NCBI GenBank assembly: GCA_016213775.1
Contig: JACQZR010000217.1
Location: 1 to 63,869 of the forward strand
DNA from: Acidobacteriota bacterium
GTDB lineage: Bacteria; Acidobacteriota; Terriglobia; Bryobacterales; Bryobacteraceae
Direction of reading: 5' to 3'
Length of the DNA stretch: 63,869 nt
The notes under the pieces are model-generated. The model was not told the DNA's origin and searched no databases. It saw nothing but the letters and a program-made list of their open reading frames with translations. Shown one piece after another: positions 25,335 through 33,852 of the stretch; position 1 is the stretch's first letter; every line of letters starts with the position of its first letter. The position numbers and the translations under genes are program-made.

Positions 25335-25979
25335 TCACTGCTTCGGTGACTGTTTCGGCGGAAGGCGCCTGTATTCGATTTTGCGCAGACCCGCGACGGT
25401 GGAATAGGTGGCGAATCCGAGCGGCGTCATCAAATCCATCTCTCCCGGGCGGAGCCCCACTTGCCGGCCCGTGATGCCGGCGTCGATGATCAGTTCACCG
25501 TCGATGTGCCCCTGGATGCGGTCGTCCATCACCACCAGGCGGAAGGCGTACCAGCGGCCCTTCACGAAGTCGCGATTGGTGGAGGTGTCGTTCTCGGAGG
25601 CATCTTCGTTGTCGAGACTGGAAAGGCCCACAACCGTGCCGCCCCATCCTCCATTCACCCAGGTGCAGAAGGAGTCCTTTACGGGAAAAGTGATGCCGGC
25701 AAAGAAATCGCCGCCGTCAATGCGCATGGCTTCGAAACGGATCTCGTAGCCGGATTTGGGGAAATCCCTGGTCCAGGTGATGCCGGTAAGATGGCCTTTG
25801 CCAATCACGATGATGCCGTCTTTGACCTGAACCTCGCCGTGCGCACGGAAGGGAACTTCCTTCCAGCCAGCGAGGGATTTGCCGTCGAAGAGCGGAGTCC
25901 AGTCTTTTTGGGCGGAGAGGTTTCCCGCCACTCCGCACAGCAGCAAGGCGGCAAATTCAGAACGCGAAAGGCGAACCAT
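25335..25979 (-). CDS. DUF1080 / 3-keto-disaccharide hydrolase-like protein
   Basis: The product is 214 residues from ATG 25979 (MVRLSRSEFAALLLCGVAGN), with a signal peptide ending near LSAQ. The typical DUF1080 start DWTPLFDGKSLAGW and the concanavalin-like core (YEIRFEAMRIDGGDFFAGIT, GRWYAFRLVVMDDRIQGHID) are present. Family members bind or hydrolyse 3-keto-disaccharides and work with Gfo/Idh/MocA oxidoreductases such as the one encoded downstream. It is periplasmic by its signal peptide. Confidence 0.87.
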   Translation of the reverse strand: MVRLSRSEFAALLLCGVAGNLSAQKDWTPLFDGKSLAGWKEVPFRAHGEVQVKDGIIVIGKGHLTGITWTRDFPKSGYEIRFEAMRIDGGDFFAGITFPVKDSFCTWVNGGWGGTVVGLSSLDNEDASENDTSTNRDFVKGRWYAFRLVVMDDRIQGHIDGELIIDAGITGRQVGLRPGEMDLMTPLGFATYSTVAGLRKIEYRRLPPKQSPKQ

Positions 25980-26016
25980 GCACTCTATTATGAAGCCTGT
26001 CCTGAGGGGTCTGGGA

Positions 26017-26376
26017 TTAGTCGGCGTGTGCGCCGCTGAATTCCAGCGGTCGTGGCGACACGCGGTAATGCCTGCCAATCACCACGCCCTTGGTCTTCTT
26101 GATGAGCCGGTCTGCCCGAGGCGTCCGCAGGAACTGGATCAACCGTTCTACCGCCGTATCCATTTCCTTGTGATGGGCCGGATCGTCCGGCGCGTCCAAA
26201 GCAACCCGCTTGTCCAAATCAACACAAATGCCGAGTTCTTCTTCCACCCCGTCCACGGCATAGCGGACGCAGGCGAACGGAGTCTGGTAGTCGGCTTCGA
26301 CGTCCACTGAAAGCAATCGTATGTGCTTCCCTTTTGAGATTGCCTTCGCCAACGGGATGTTCTTCACAATGACCAT
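26017..26376 (-). CDS. Hypothetical protein, partner of the ART-like gene
   Basis: The protein is 119 residues from ATG 26376 (MVIVKNIPLAKAISKGKHIR). It is soluble, mixed alpha/beta, with acidic patches (DAPDDPAHHKEMDTAVERL) and a basic end (TPRADRLIKKTKGVVIGRHY). I recognise no domain. It follows the ART-like gene by 66 bp on the same strand and precedes the DUF1080 gene by 37 bp. Its size, charge and place suggest an immunity or modulating partner, but that is inference. Confidence 0.55.
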   Translation of the reverse strand: MVIVKNIPLAKAISKGKHIRLLSVDVEADYQTPFACVRYAVDGVEEELGICVDLDKRVALDAPDDPAHHKEMDTAVERLIQFLRTPRADRLIKKTKGVVIGRHYRVSPRPLEFSGAHAD

Positions 26377-26442
26377 TGCATCACTCCAAAACAAGTCGCC
26401 TGACTAGCATATCGTCTGCTCTCCGCCATTGCTATAGCCACC

Positions 26443-27015
26443 TCACCACACTTCATATCGCTCCCGCACGCAGAACCTTGGGATATAACTCACCGCCAAA
26501 ATCTCGGCGTCCCGCAAAGCGCGCACCATTGCTTCCAACTCCACCGTCAACAGCGGCGGCCGTGGCGTCCCACCCTGCGGAGGCGGCTGACGGTACGTCT
26601 TCTGGAGGACTTTGGCGAACTTCTTCGGGTCCACTACGCCCAACAGAAAATTCTGAGCGCCATCATGCTGATAGGACGACCGTTCCACGGGACGCGGCAC
26701 AGACGCCGCTATCTCGACGACAGGGTCCACCAGCCGGACCTGCCTCTGCCCCTCTTCAATCTCCAACTCATAGACAAACGCAGGCCGCTCTTTTGACGGA
26801 CGCCTCCTCCCGCGCATAGTGGCGTAGCCGAACGCAATCCCATAGGACCGTGTTAATGAAACATAAGGGCTCACCGTGGTGCCTCGAACAACGTGGTGCA
26901 TTACGCCGGGAATAGATGGTTCCTTGGTTGGCGCCCACGCCTGAAAGCCTTGCACTCGTGCGTCGCGGCTGTGCCAGTACGTGTCGAGCCCGGCGCCCCG
27001 GTAGAAAGTCGCCAT
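26443..27015 (-). CDS. Putative ADP-ribosyltransferase-fold protein of unknown role
   Basis: This protein has 190 residues. The N-terminus has FYRGAG (Arg6), a central SPYVSLTRSYGIAFGYA (49-64) and FVYELEIEEG (80-89). That order, Arg in the first strand, a Ser-x-Thr strand followed by a helix with AxxYA, then a Glu-bearing strand, resembles R-S-E type ADP-ribosyltransferase or DUF7587-like folds. A second block (VDPVVEIAASVPRPVERSSY, YQHDGAQNFLLGVVDP) and a C-terminal RALRDAEILAVSYIP follow. No signal peptide is seen. The ATG is 3 bp after the tadC stop, so it may be co-expressed with the pilus operon. The fold call is weak. Confidence 0.5.
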   Translation of the reverse strand: MATFYRGAGLDTYWHSRDARVQGFQAWAPTKEPSIPGVMHHVVRGTTVSPYVSLTRSYGIAFGYATMRGRRRPSKERPAFVYELEIEEGQRQVRLVDPVVEIAASVPRPVERSSYQHDGAQNFLLGVVDPKKFAKVLQKTYRQPPPQGGTPRPPLLTVELEAMVRALRDAEILAVSYIPRFCVRERYEVW

Positions 27016-27018
27016 GAG

Positions 27019-27954
27019 TTACCTTGCGCCGATGCCGCCTTTGAGATCGCGCAGCACTGTCAGCAGGCCAGGGACGAGGGTGATGACGAAAAGCGCCGGG
27101 AGAATGAAGAGCACGATGGGGAAGAGCATCTTGATACCGGCCTTGGCCACGGTGGCCTCCGCGCGGAGTTTGCGGCGGGTGCGAAGGGCATCGGCGTAGA
27201 CCTTAAGGGCCTGCGAGAGGCTGGTACCGAAACGTTCGCTCTGAATGATCATGGCAGCGAGTGATTTGATGTCTTCGATGCCGGTGCGGCGGATGAGTTG
27301 CTGGAACGCCTTGCTGCGCTCCTGGCCGGCCTTCACTTGCATCACCACGGTGTAGAATTCGTTCGCCAGGGCGGGGTAGATGTACTGCATTTCCTCGCTC
27401 ACGCGCAGCATGGCCTGGTCGAGACCAAGGCCGGTGCCAAGAACGATGCCGAGCAAGTCGATGGTGTCGGGCAGGGCGTCCTGCAGCTTGGTGCGGTAGC
27501 GTGCCACCAGCCGATGCAGCACTTGCTGCGGCAACAGGTATCCGAGAATGAACGCCGCCGCCATGCCGCCGATCTTGGTGGCAAAGGGATTGTCGCGCTG
27601 CAGGTAGAGCATCCCGCCCATCATGAGAAAGAAGAATGCCGCCTGGAAGATCAGGTAATACACAACCGCTGACTTGTTACGGATGCCAGCCTGCGCCAGT
27701 TCCTTCTCGGTACCGCGAATCCAATCCTCGCCACCAGGCATGATGCTGACGAGATAGAGGATGCTATTGGAAAAGCCGCCGCCGGCACGGCGACGCGGAG
27801 ACCGCGCACTGCCTTCGGCTATCTGATTGGCTTGCAGTTCCGACAACCGGTCGTCGAGCGGATCCTCCTGATCGCTGAACAGGTGGAACGCCGCCCAGAG
27901 CAGTGCCACCACGATGACGAAGAATGCGATGAAGACGAACAGTGCGGTGAGCAT
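27019..27954 (-). CDS. tadC: Tad pilus inner-membrane protein TadC
   Basis: It is 311 residues from ATG 27954, with hydrophobic segments at the start (LFVFIAFFVIVVALLWAAFH), middle (YLIFQAAFFFLMMGGMLYL) and end (MLFPIVLFILPALFVITLVP). The type II secretion F domain reads LQDALPDTIDLLGIVLGTGL and SERFGTSLSQALKVYADALR. With TadB it forms the platform on which the TadA ATPase drives Flp pilin assembly. It is the last canonical gene of the locus and begins 2 bp after the tadB stop. Confidence 0.92.
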   Translation of the reverse strand: MLTALFVFIAFFVIVVALLWAAFHLFSDQEDPLDDRLSELQANQIAEGSARSPRRRAGGGFSNSILYLVSIMPGGEDWIRGTEKELAQAGIRNKSAVVYYLIFQAAFFFLMMGGMLYLQRDNPFATKIGGMAAAFILGYLLPQQVLHRLVARYRTKLQDALPDTIDLLGIVLGTGLGLDQAMLRVSEEMQYIYPALANEFYTVVMQVKAGQERSKAFQQLIRRTGIEDIKSLAAMIIQSERFGTSLSQALKVYADALRTRRKLRAEATVAKAGIKMLFPIVLFILPALFVITLVPGLLTVLRDLKGGIGAR

Positions 27955-27956
27955 GG

Positions 27957-28928
27957 TTAAAGCTTGGGACTCGCGATCTTGCGGATGACGATGATGCCGA
28001 TGATTTCCGAGACGATGGCGTAGGTTAGAAACTTGCTGCCGGTTTCGTCGGTGTAGAGCAGCCGGATGTACTCGGGTTTCACAACCCAGAAGCCCAATCC
28101 CACTGCGAATGGCAGGGCGCACAGAAGGCCGGCGGACAAGCGCTGGGCAGCAGTGTGGGCATGCATCTTCGCGGTCAGGTTCAGACGTTCGCGAATCAGC
28201 AGCGACAGGTTGTCGAGCACGGACACCATGTTGGCGCCCGTCTGTCGCTGGAGTATCAATCCGGTGATGAAGAACTTGAGGTCGATGACGGGAATGCGCC
28301 GGCCGAGGTTGCGGAGCGCGTCTTCAATAGGCGAGCCGAGGGCCATCTCCTCGATCACCTTTTTGAACTCCATACGCATGGGATCGAAGGTCTCGGCCGA
28401 CACGGTCTCGAGACCGCTTTGGATGTTGTGGCCCGCTTTCATGGAGCGGTTGAACAGGTCGATGGCGTCGGGGAGCTGCTCCTCAAATTTGCCGATTCGT
28501 TTGTTGCGGACCCGCATGATGAAGAACACCGGAATGAGCGCCAGGAGGCCGGCGAAGATAATCCGCAGAAACAGATTCGAAAGACCGAGCAAACCAAACA
28601 GCAGGTAGGTCGCCAGGCCAATGCCGACGCAGAGCGCAAAGACGTCGGCTGCGCGGTAGCGGAGATTGGCCTGGTCGATGATTTCCTGCAAGCGGCGCAG
28701 GACTCCGACCCATTGGAAAAAGTCGCCAACGGCAGCGAACGCGCCACGGTGCTCGCGGCGGATGAGGTCCGTGCCACCGGCGGCGCGCCGTGTTCCGGTT
28801 CGTGCACGCAGCTCGCGCATCCGCCGCGCAAGCACTTCCTGAGAATGATTCGCCGGAATGACCCAGACGTAATACGCGGCCCCAAGTAGTGCGCCGCTGA
28901 AGATCAGGAATGTGACAAAGAACATCAT
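27957..28928 (-). CDS. tadB: Tad pilus inner-membrane protein TadB
   Basis: The product is 323 residues with an N-terminal membrane anchor (MMFFVTFLIFSGALLGAAYY) and a pair of segments around 105-145. The F domain includes LPDAIDLFNRSMKAGHNIQS and RQTGANMVSVLDNLSLLIRE, and a last segment (LCALPFAVGLGFWVVKPEYI) follows. It pairs with TadC in the pilus motor platform. It starts 6 bp after the ATPase gene, so translation is probably coupled. Confidence 0.92.
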   Translation of the reverse strand: MMFFVTFLIFSGALLGAAYYVWVIPANHSQEVLARRMRELRARTGTRRAAGGTDLIRREHRGAFAAVGDFFQWVGVLRRLQEIIDQANLRYRAADVFALCVGIGLATYLLFGLLGLSNLFLRIIFAGLLALIPVFFIMRVRNKRIGKFEEQLPDAIDLFNRSMKAGHNIQSGLETVSAETFDPMRMEFKKVIEEMALGSPIEDALRNLGRRIPVIDLKFFITGLILQRQTGANMVSVLDNLSLLIRERLNLTAKMHAHTAAQRLSAGLLCALPFAVGLGFWVVKPEYIRLLYTDETGSKFLTYAIVSEIIGIIVIRKIASPKL

Positions 28929-28934
28929 GCCGGG

Positions 28935-30248
28935 CTAATCCTTGAGGACCATCTCCTCGGAGAAAATGGACGGCGACAGATGAACACCGTAGGCCCTTAA
29001 GCGGGTCATGCAGCGCGGCTTGTGTCCGGTGGCGTGGAATCTGCCCGTGATGCGTCCGCGCTGGTTCAAACCGGCGCGTTCGAGCAGAAACACGTCGTCG
29101 AGAATCACCTGATCGTCTTCGATGTCGCGCACTTCGGAGATCGCGGAGATTTTGCGCGTACCGTCGGTCAAGCGGACGCAGTGGATGACGATGTTCACGG
29201 CCGAGGCCAGCATCTGGCGGATGACGCGATCGGGGATATTCGCCGACGCCATCATCACCATGGTTTCCAGCCGCGAGAACGCGTCGCGGGAGGAATTCGC
29301 GTGGCAGGAGGTCATCGACCCGTCGTGGCCGGTGTTCATCGCCTGCATCATGTCCATGGCTTCCCCGCCGCGGCACTCTCCGATGATGATGCGGTCGGGG
29401 CGCATACGGAGGGCATTGATGACCAGGTCGCGCTGCGTGATTGCGCCGGCGCCTTCAATGTTCATGGGGCGTGTTTCCAGACGCACGATGTGCGACTGCT
29501 GCATCTGCAGCTCGGCCGTATCCTCAATAGTGATGACGCGCTCTTCTTCGGGAATGAAGCGGGAGAGGGTGTTCAGAATGGTGGTCTTGCCCGAGCCCGA
29601 TCCGCCCGAGATGACGATGTTCAACCGCGCTTCCACGCAACCACTGAGGAAATCGAGCATGCCGCTGGTCATGGTTTCGTTCTTCAGCAGATCGTCGGTG
29701 GTGAGCAGTTTCTTGCCGAAGCGGCGGATGGACATCACCGGCCCGATGAGCGAGAGCGGAGGAATTACGGCGCAAACACGGGAGCCATCGTCGAGGCGCG
29801 CGTCGACGATGGGCGACGAATCGTCGATGCGGCGGCCGATGTTGGAGACGATGCGGTCGATGATCATGCGAACGTGCGCCGTGTCCTTGAAGCGGATGTT
29901 GGTTTCCGATACGCGTCCGGCACGCTCCACATACACACTGTCATAGCCATTCACCATGATGTCGCTGATGGTTGGGTCCTTGAGCAGCGGTTCCAGCGGT
30001 CCCAGGCCAAAAACCTCGTCCAGCACCTCTTCGATGAGCCGCTCGCGCTCGACGACAGTCATCGGGATGCTCTCTTCCTTCACCATCCGCTCCACCACGT
30101 TGCCGATCTGCTCGCGAACGCCTTCCTTGTTGAGGACCTTCAACTGGTCAGGCGTCAGCGAATTGAGCAGTCTGGAGTGGATCTGGGTTTTGATGGCAAA
30201 CCAGCGGTCTGCTTGCGAGCCGGGTTTTGCCATGGGACGAGTGCTCAT
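28935..30248 (-). CDS. tadA: Tad pilus assembly ATPase TadA/CpaF
   Basis: The protein is 437 residues. It has the N-terminal helical domain (GLGPLEPLLKDPTISDIMVN), Walker A SGGSGSGKTT (Gly215-Thr222), the Asp box ITIEDTAEL, Walker B RIIIGECRGGEAMDM and the His box SCHANSSRDAFSRLE. It hydrolyses ATP in the cytosol to power Flp pilin extension and perhaps retraction. It lies between the TadZ gene (61-bp gap) and tadB. The C-terminal 50 residues are slightly longer than in the Caulobacter protein. Confidence 0.95.
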   Translation of the reverse strand: MSTRPMAKPGSQADRWFAIKTQIHSRLLNSLTPDQLKVLNKEGVREQIGNVVERMVKEESIPMTVVERERLIEEVLDEVFGLGPLEPLLKDPTISDIMVNGYDSVYVERAGRVSETNIRFKDTAHVRMIIDRIVSNIGRRIDDSSPIVDARLDDGSRVCAVIPPLSLIGPVMSIRRFGKKLLTTDDLLKNETMTSGMLDFLSGCVEARLNIVISGGSGSGKTTILNTLSRFIPEEERVITIEDTAELQMQQSHIVRLETRPMNIEGAGAITQRDLVINALRMRPDRIIIGECRGGEAMDMMQAMNTGHDGSMTSCHANSSRDAFSRLETMVMMASANIPDRVIRQMLASAVNIVIHCVRLTDGTRKISAISEVRDIEDDQVILDDVFLLERAGLNQRGRITGRFHATGHKPRCMTRLRAYGVHLSPSIFSEEMVLKD

Positions 30249-30309
30249 ATTGTTTCAGCGAATCCTAGAGATAGAGAAGTGCAATCCAGCGAGCTTAAGA
30301 AATTATCGG

Positions 30310-31485
30310 CTATGCTGATTTTGCCACATCCTCCTTCTTGACACCTGTTGCCTTGTCGACAAACGAGCGGAAGATACGATCGAGTTCCCCGGCAGCCTGA
30401 CGGTCCGCCACCATCGGCCGCGCCTTGTTGAGTGAAGCGAGGAAAGCGGGGGATTGGGGAATGCCGAAGAACGCCGGCTGATTCAAAGTGGAGTTCACCT
30501 GTTCGAGGCTGGCGACATGCATGTCGTGCTTCTTCTGATAGCGGTTGATGACGATTTTCACCTGGTCGTGGGTGAAGCCCATCCGCATCAGGAATGCCAG
30601 ATAGCGCTGGGCGTTGCGAATGGAGGCGAACTCCTGGGTGACGACGAGGAAGATCATATTCGAGGCCTGCATGGCGCTCAGCACCACGTCGTCGTTGATG
30701 CCGCGTCCTGCGTCGATCACAATCGATGCGTACTTCTCCACCAGGAACGTGGAGAATTCACGAAACATCGGTTCAGTGAAGTAACCGCGCTGTTCCAGCG
30801 AATCGGGCGGGCCAACAAGATAGAAGCCGAGGGGATCGCGCGTGACGAAGCCTTCAAACAGCGCCTGGTCCAGGCGGGAGACGTTCTCGCCTACTTCCAT
30901 CAGCGTGTATTGCGGCGTGGCGCCGAGACACATCGCGAGATCATTGGAGGTCCAGTCGAAATCGAGCAGCACGGTTTGCTGCTTGCGCTGCGCGAGCACA
31001 CTGGCGAAATTCACGGCGAGGCTGGTGGTACCCACGCCGCCCTTAGCGCCGATGAAGGTGTAGATTCTGCCGAGACGGCTGCCGGTGGTGCTGACGCGGC
31101 GCGGGGTGGATTCCAGGCGTTGCATCGAATCACGGAATTCCAACCGCTTCAGTGGTTGGGTGAGAAAATCGTTGGCGCCAGCGCGCAGGCACGACAGAAC
31201 CGTTTCGCCGTCGGCCTGAAAATTCGACGCGACGATGTACAGTTCCGGAACCGCCTGCTTCACCTTCTGCATCGCCGGAATCGCCGATTCCGGATCGAAC
31301 GACAGATCCACCACGAGGGCGGCTTCCGGATGCCGCTCAAGATCCTGCAGGACGCGAATATACAGGTTGGTGTTCACCTCGGGATACTCCGCAATCACTT
31401 TCGCGTTTTGGAGGTTGAGCAGGTTCTCGCGAACCATTTCCCGAAAGTGTTCGTCGTTGGAGGCAACCAGCAAACTAATGGACAT
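30310..31485 (-). CDS. tadZ: Tad pilus localisation protein TadZ/CpaE
   Basis: It is 391 residues. The first 125 residues form a receiver-like domain (VVDLSFDPESAIPAMQKVKQ) without a full phosphorylation set. The rest is a ParA/MinD-type ATPase with the deviant loop KGGVGTTS (148-155), which lacks the second Lys, as usual in TadZ proteins, and LLDFDWTSNDL. It would place the Tad machine at a cell pole. The gene lies in the middle of the operon, between the second pseudopilin and the motor ATPase. Confidence 0.9.
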   Translation of the reverse strand: MSISLLVASNDEHFREMVRENLLNLQNAKVIAEYPEVNTNLYIRVLQDLERHPEAALVVDLSFDPESAIPAMQKVKQAVPELYIVASNFQADGETVLSCLRAGANDFLTQPLKRLEFRDSMQRLESTPRRVSTTGSRLGRIYTFIGAKGGVGTTSLAVNFASVLAQRKQQTVLLDFDWTSNDLAMCLGATPQYTLMEVGENVSRLDQALFEGFVTRDPLGFYLVGPPDSLEQRGYFTEPMFREFSTFLVEKYASIVIDAGRGINDDVVLSAMQASNMIFLVVTQEFASIRNAQRYLAFLMRMGFTHDQVKIVINRYQKKHDMHVASLEQVNSTLNQPAFFGIPQSPAFLASLNKARPMVADRQAAGELDRIFRSFVDKATGVKKEDVAKSA

Positions 31486-31512
31486 TCTTTCTCCTCTGTG
31501 CGGCAGGCGGCC

Positions 31513-32022
31513 CTACGGCAGGCACTCCTCGGTATCGGGATTGCACCCCGCGCTTTCCATGGCAGCTACGGTCTGAACATTCGGCAAGGCAACAGCGGGC
31601 AGGCCGAGATAACTGAACAGGGAACGGAACTCGTATCCGCCAACGGTGATCTTCACAATATCGGGGATGCAGCCGCGCGAGCATTCGCCTGCGTCGCAGG
31701 TGAAGTCCACCAATTCACCGGAATCGGGATCCTTGGACAGATAGCTGATCGTGACTTCCGCCGGGCCCTGGGTGAACTGGTCGCGATCGAACATCGGCGG
31801 CACGTTGGTCTGCATGTAGGTGCGCACATTGCCGCCGTCGCCCTGCCAGCAATGGGTAACCGCATAACGCGCTCCTTCGCGGGTCCATTCGATCACGCCA
31901 TGCCACACCCACAGCAGGTTGGAGGTGAACACGATCATCATCGTCACCGGAAGGAACACTGTGGCGTACGAAATGATGAACTCCACCGTCGATTGTCCAT
32001 TCGCTCTTCTGGGCTTTCTCAT
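31513..32022 (-). CDS. tadE: TadE-like pseudopilin 1
   Basis: The protein is 169 residues from ATG 32022 (MRKPRRANGQSTVEFIISYA). The GQSTVEF sequence followed by a hydrophobic stretch (VFLPVTMMIVFTSNLLWVWH) is the prepilin-like processing site of TadE proteins, with Glu at the fifth position of the mature form. It is Cys-rich later on (CDAGECSRGC) and may have disulfides outside. It begins 2 bp after the preceding gene. It assists pilus biogenesis at the inner membrane. Confidence 0.87.
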   Translation of the reverse strand: MRKPRRANGQSTVEFIISYATVFLPVTMMIVFTSNLLWVWHGVIEWTREGARYAVTHCWQGDGGNVRTYMQTNVPPMFDRDQFTQGPAEVTISYLSKDPDSGELVDFTCDAGECSRGCIPDIVKITVGGYEFRSLFSYLGLPAVALPNVQTVAAMESAGCNPDTEECLP

Positions 32023-32024
32023 GG

Positions 32025-32537
32025 TCAGGTTCCCTGGAAAGGCACGCGAACGTGCGGCCGCAGCAGTATCGGATCGAGCGGCAGTTGCGGAATAGCCAAA
32101 CGGATGGAATAGCCATCGGGTATCGACACCACGATGTAGTCCGGGCTCTGGCCGCCGTTGGTGATATCGCAGCCGGACGAGGCACAGTCGCACTCGCCGA
32201 TGCTGCCCGCGTCGGCGCTGTAGCGCTCGATGCGCACCTGGATCTGGTCGGCGGTGAGGTTGGTCACCACCGGGCTGCCGGTCCCGTCGGCGGTGCCGGT
32301 CAGGATATAGTTCTTCGCAAGCGCAACGGTGGCATCGGTGTCATCGCAGAAGTTCACGCCGCGCTGCGTGCCGACATAGCGGGCGATGGCATAGAGCGTT
32401 TTCTGGAGCGTGAAATAGGTGTAGGTGACGCGCGCGAGTTCGATTGAGCCTAACAGCAGTAACAGCAGGATCGGCATGAAGAGCACGGTCTCGAGCATGA
32501 TACTGCCGCGACGCCGCATAGAATAAATGGTGTTCAT
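32025..32537 (-). CDS. TadE-like pseudopilin 2
   Basis: It is 170 residues from ATG 32537 (MNTIYSMRRRGSIMLETVLF), a pseudopilin start in which RRRGSIMLET precedes a long hydrophobic helix (LFMPILLLLLLGSIELARVT). The exterior part has several Cys (GECDCASSGCDI). The ATG overlaps the TGA of the TadG-like gene (ATGA). In other loci tadE and tadF occupy this place, so this may be the TadF counterpart. Confidence 0.85.
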   Translation of the reverse strand: MNTIYSMRRRGSIMLETVLFMPILLLLLLGSIELARVTYTYFTLQKTLYAIARYVGTQRGVNFCDDTDATVALAKNYILTGTADGTGSPVVTNLTADQIQVRIERYSADAGSIGECDCASSGCDITNGGQSPDYIVVSIPDGYSIRLAIPQLPLDPILLRPHVRVPFQGT

Positions 32538-33835
32538 CGGTACAACACCACCTTTCCCGGGCCGGAGGTCACGCCGCACGATCCCGCCAAGCCTTGCTTG
32601 AGAGGCACCGGCGCACCAATGTAGACGGCTGAAAACCGTCCGTTCGAATCGTTGGTGCCTATGCCGGTCTGGTTCACCAGCGGCTGAACCAGGAACTGGC
32701 GGAATCCCTGCACGAGCATTGTGCCCGTGGGATTGACTGTATCGACAATGGCCACAGTGATGATGCGCCGCTGGTTACCGATGTAGGAGGCATAGTTGGC
32801 CACCTCGGTCAGATCGGAGTCCGGCAGGTACAGCGCACTGAGGGTATCCACGTCCGCAATCGCATCCGACGTGCAGCCCTGGACGTTGGAGTAATCCAGG
32901 CGCGTGGCCAAACCACATAGGAAGGACGTGACGGCCGGCTGCACACGGTTGGTATTACATGCCACCGTACCCGCCGAAGCCCAGATAGACTCATCCACAC
33001 CGATGGTCATGCACGAAAGTGCGTTGGTGGTGGACGGCACCAGCCCCTGAGCGCCGCTGCGGTACAACTGCTGGCTGTCGTCGGAAAACGTCGTCAAGGT
33101 TTCGTTCAAGCGGTTGAGCAGAACATACTGAATGCGCGTGGCGTCGCCGGTAAGCGGCTGCGGAATGGGATTGCCGGTGCAACTATAACCGAACGTGTAG
33201 CGCGTATCCGTGACGAAGCCATAGTTCACCGGATCCTCGGCATCGATGGGCGCGATGGCAATCGGCACGGTCGCACAGGCAGTGCAGACCGGAGCGCTCA
33301 CACCGGCCGCCGCCCGCGCACGAATCGCAACTTTGCCTTCCTGGGCAAGCGAGAGAAACCGCCAGAAGACGAGCGGTGTTTCGCCAGTCAACTCGACTCG
33401 CACATGCCTGGCGAGCGATCCACTCACTTCGCCGGCGGCGTTATCCGGCGCGGTGCCTTCTTCCGATGCCTCGGCGGACGTGGCATAGTAGGTGGGCTCG
33501 ACGATCTCGCTCACGAGCGTACCGGAAGATTCTCCGATCGGCGTGCCGCCGAAATCGTATTTGTTCCCGTAGCCTGTGCCCGTCTCCACCAACCGGCGCA
33601 TTTCATCTGTTGCATCCGCCGTCGAGACATCAGTGCCGATCAGTCTGCCGGCCGCGGCCGAGGCCATGGCGTGAGCGGCAGTCTGCAACTCGGCGCGGGC
33701 GCTGTACAAACGTCCCAGGTCCACCGCGAAGCCGATCAGTCCGAGAAACACGGGGACCATCAGGACAAGGATCTGCATCGACACGCCGCCATGTCTTGCT
33801 GGGTTGGGGCTGCGAATTGTCGACGCTACGCGCAA
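32534..33835 (-). CDS. tadG: TadG-like pilus assembly protein
   Basis: The product is 433 residues. It begins with a short basic segment and one hydrophobic helix (LVLMVPVFLGLIGFAVDLGR), then SARAELQTAAHAMASAAAGR. This matches the Tad domain N-terminus of TadG proteins. The large outer part has scattered Cys and a C-terminal segment ending in GPGKVVLYR. TadG anchors the machine and is inserted in the membrane. It overlaps the next gene by 4 bp. Confidence 0.83.
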   Translation of the reverse strand: MRVASTIRSPNPARHGGVSMQILVLMVPVFLGLIGFAVDLGRLYSARAELQTAAHAMASAAAGRLIGTDVSTADATDEMRRLVETGTGYGNKYDFGGTPIGESSGTLVSEIVEPTYYATSAEASEEGTAPDNAAGEVSGSLARHVRVELTGETPLVFWRFLSLAQEGKVAIRARAAAGVSAPVCTACATVPIAIAPIDAEDPVNYGFVTDTRYTFGYSCTGNPIPQPLTGDATRIQYVLLNRLNETLTTFSDDSQQLYRSGAQGLVPSTTNALSCMTIGVDESIWASAGTVACNTNRVQPAVTSFLCGLATRLDYSNVQGCTSDAIADVDTLSALYLPDSDLTEVANYASYIGNQRRIITVAIVDTVNPTGTMLVQGFRQFLVQPLVNQTGIGTNDSNGRFSAVYIGAPVPLKQGLAGSCGVTSGPGKVVLYR

Positions 33836-33852
33836 CGATAGACTCCTGAGAC

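Noticed and set aside
29022-30341. 439-codon plus-strand frame across tadA
   Set aside because: Antisense to the Walker-motif ATPase; no family-like sequence.
30454-32112. 552-codon open frame on the plus strand across the tadZ and tadE genes
   Set aside because: It lies antisense to clear TadZ and TadE proteins with motifs; His/Arg/Gly-rich content is typical of a shadow frame in GC-rich DNA.
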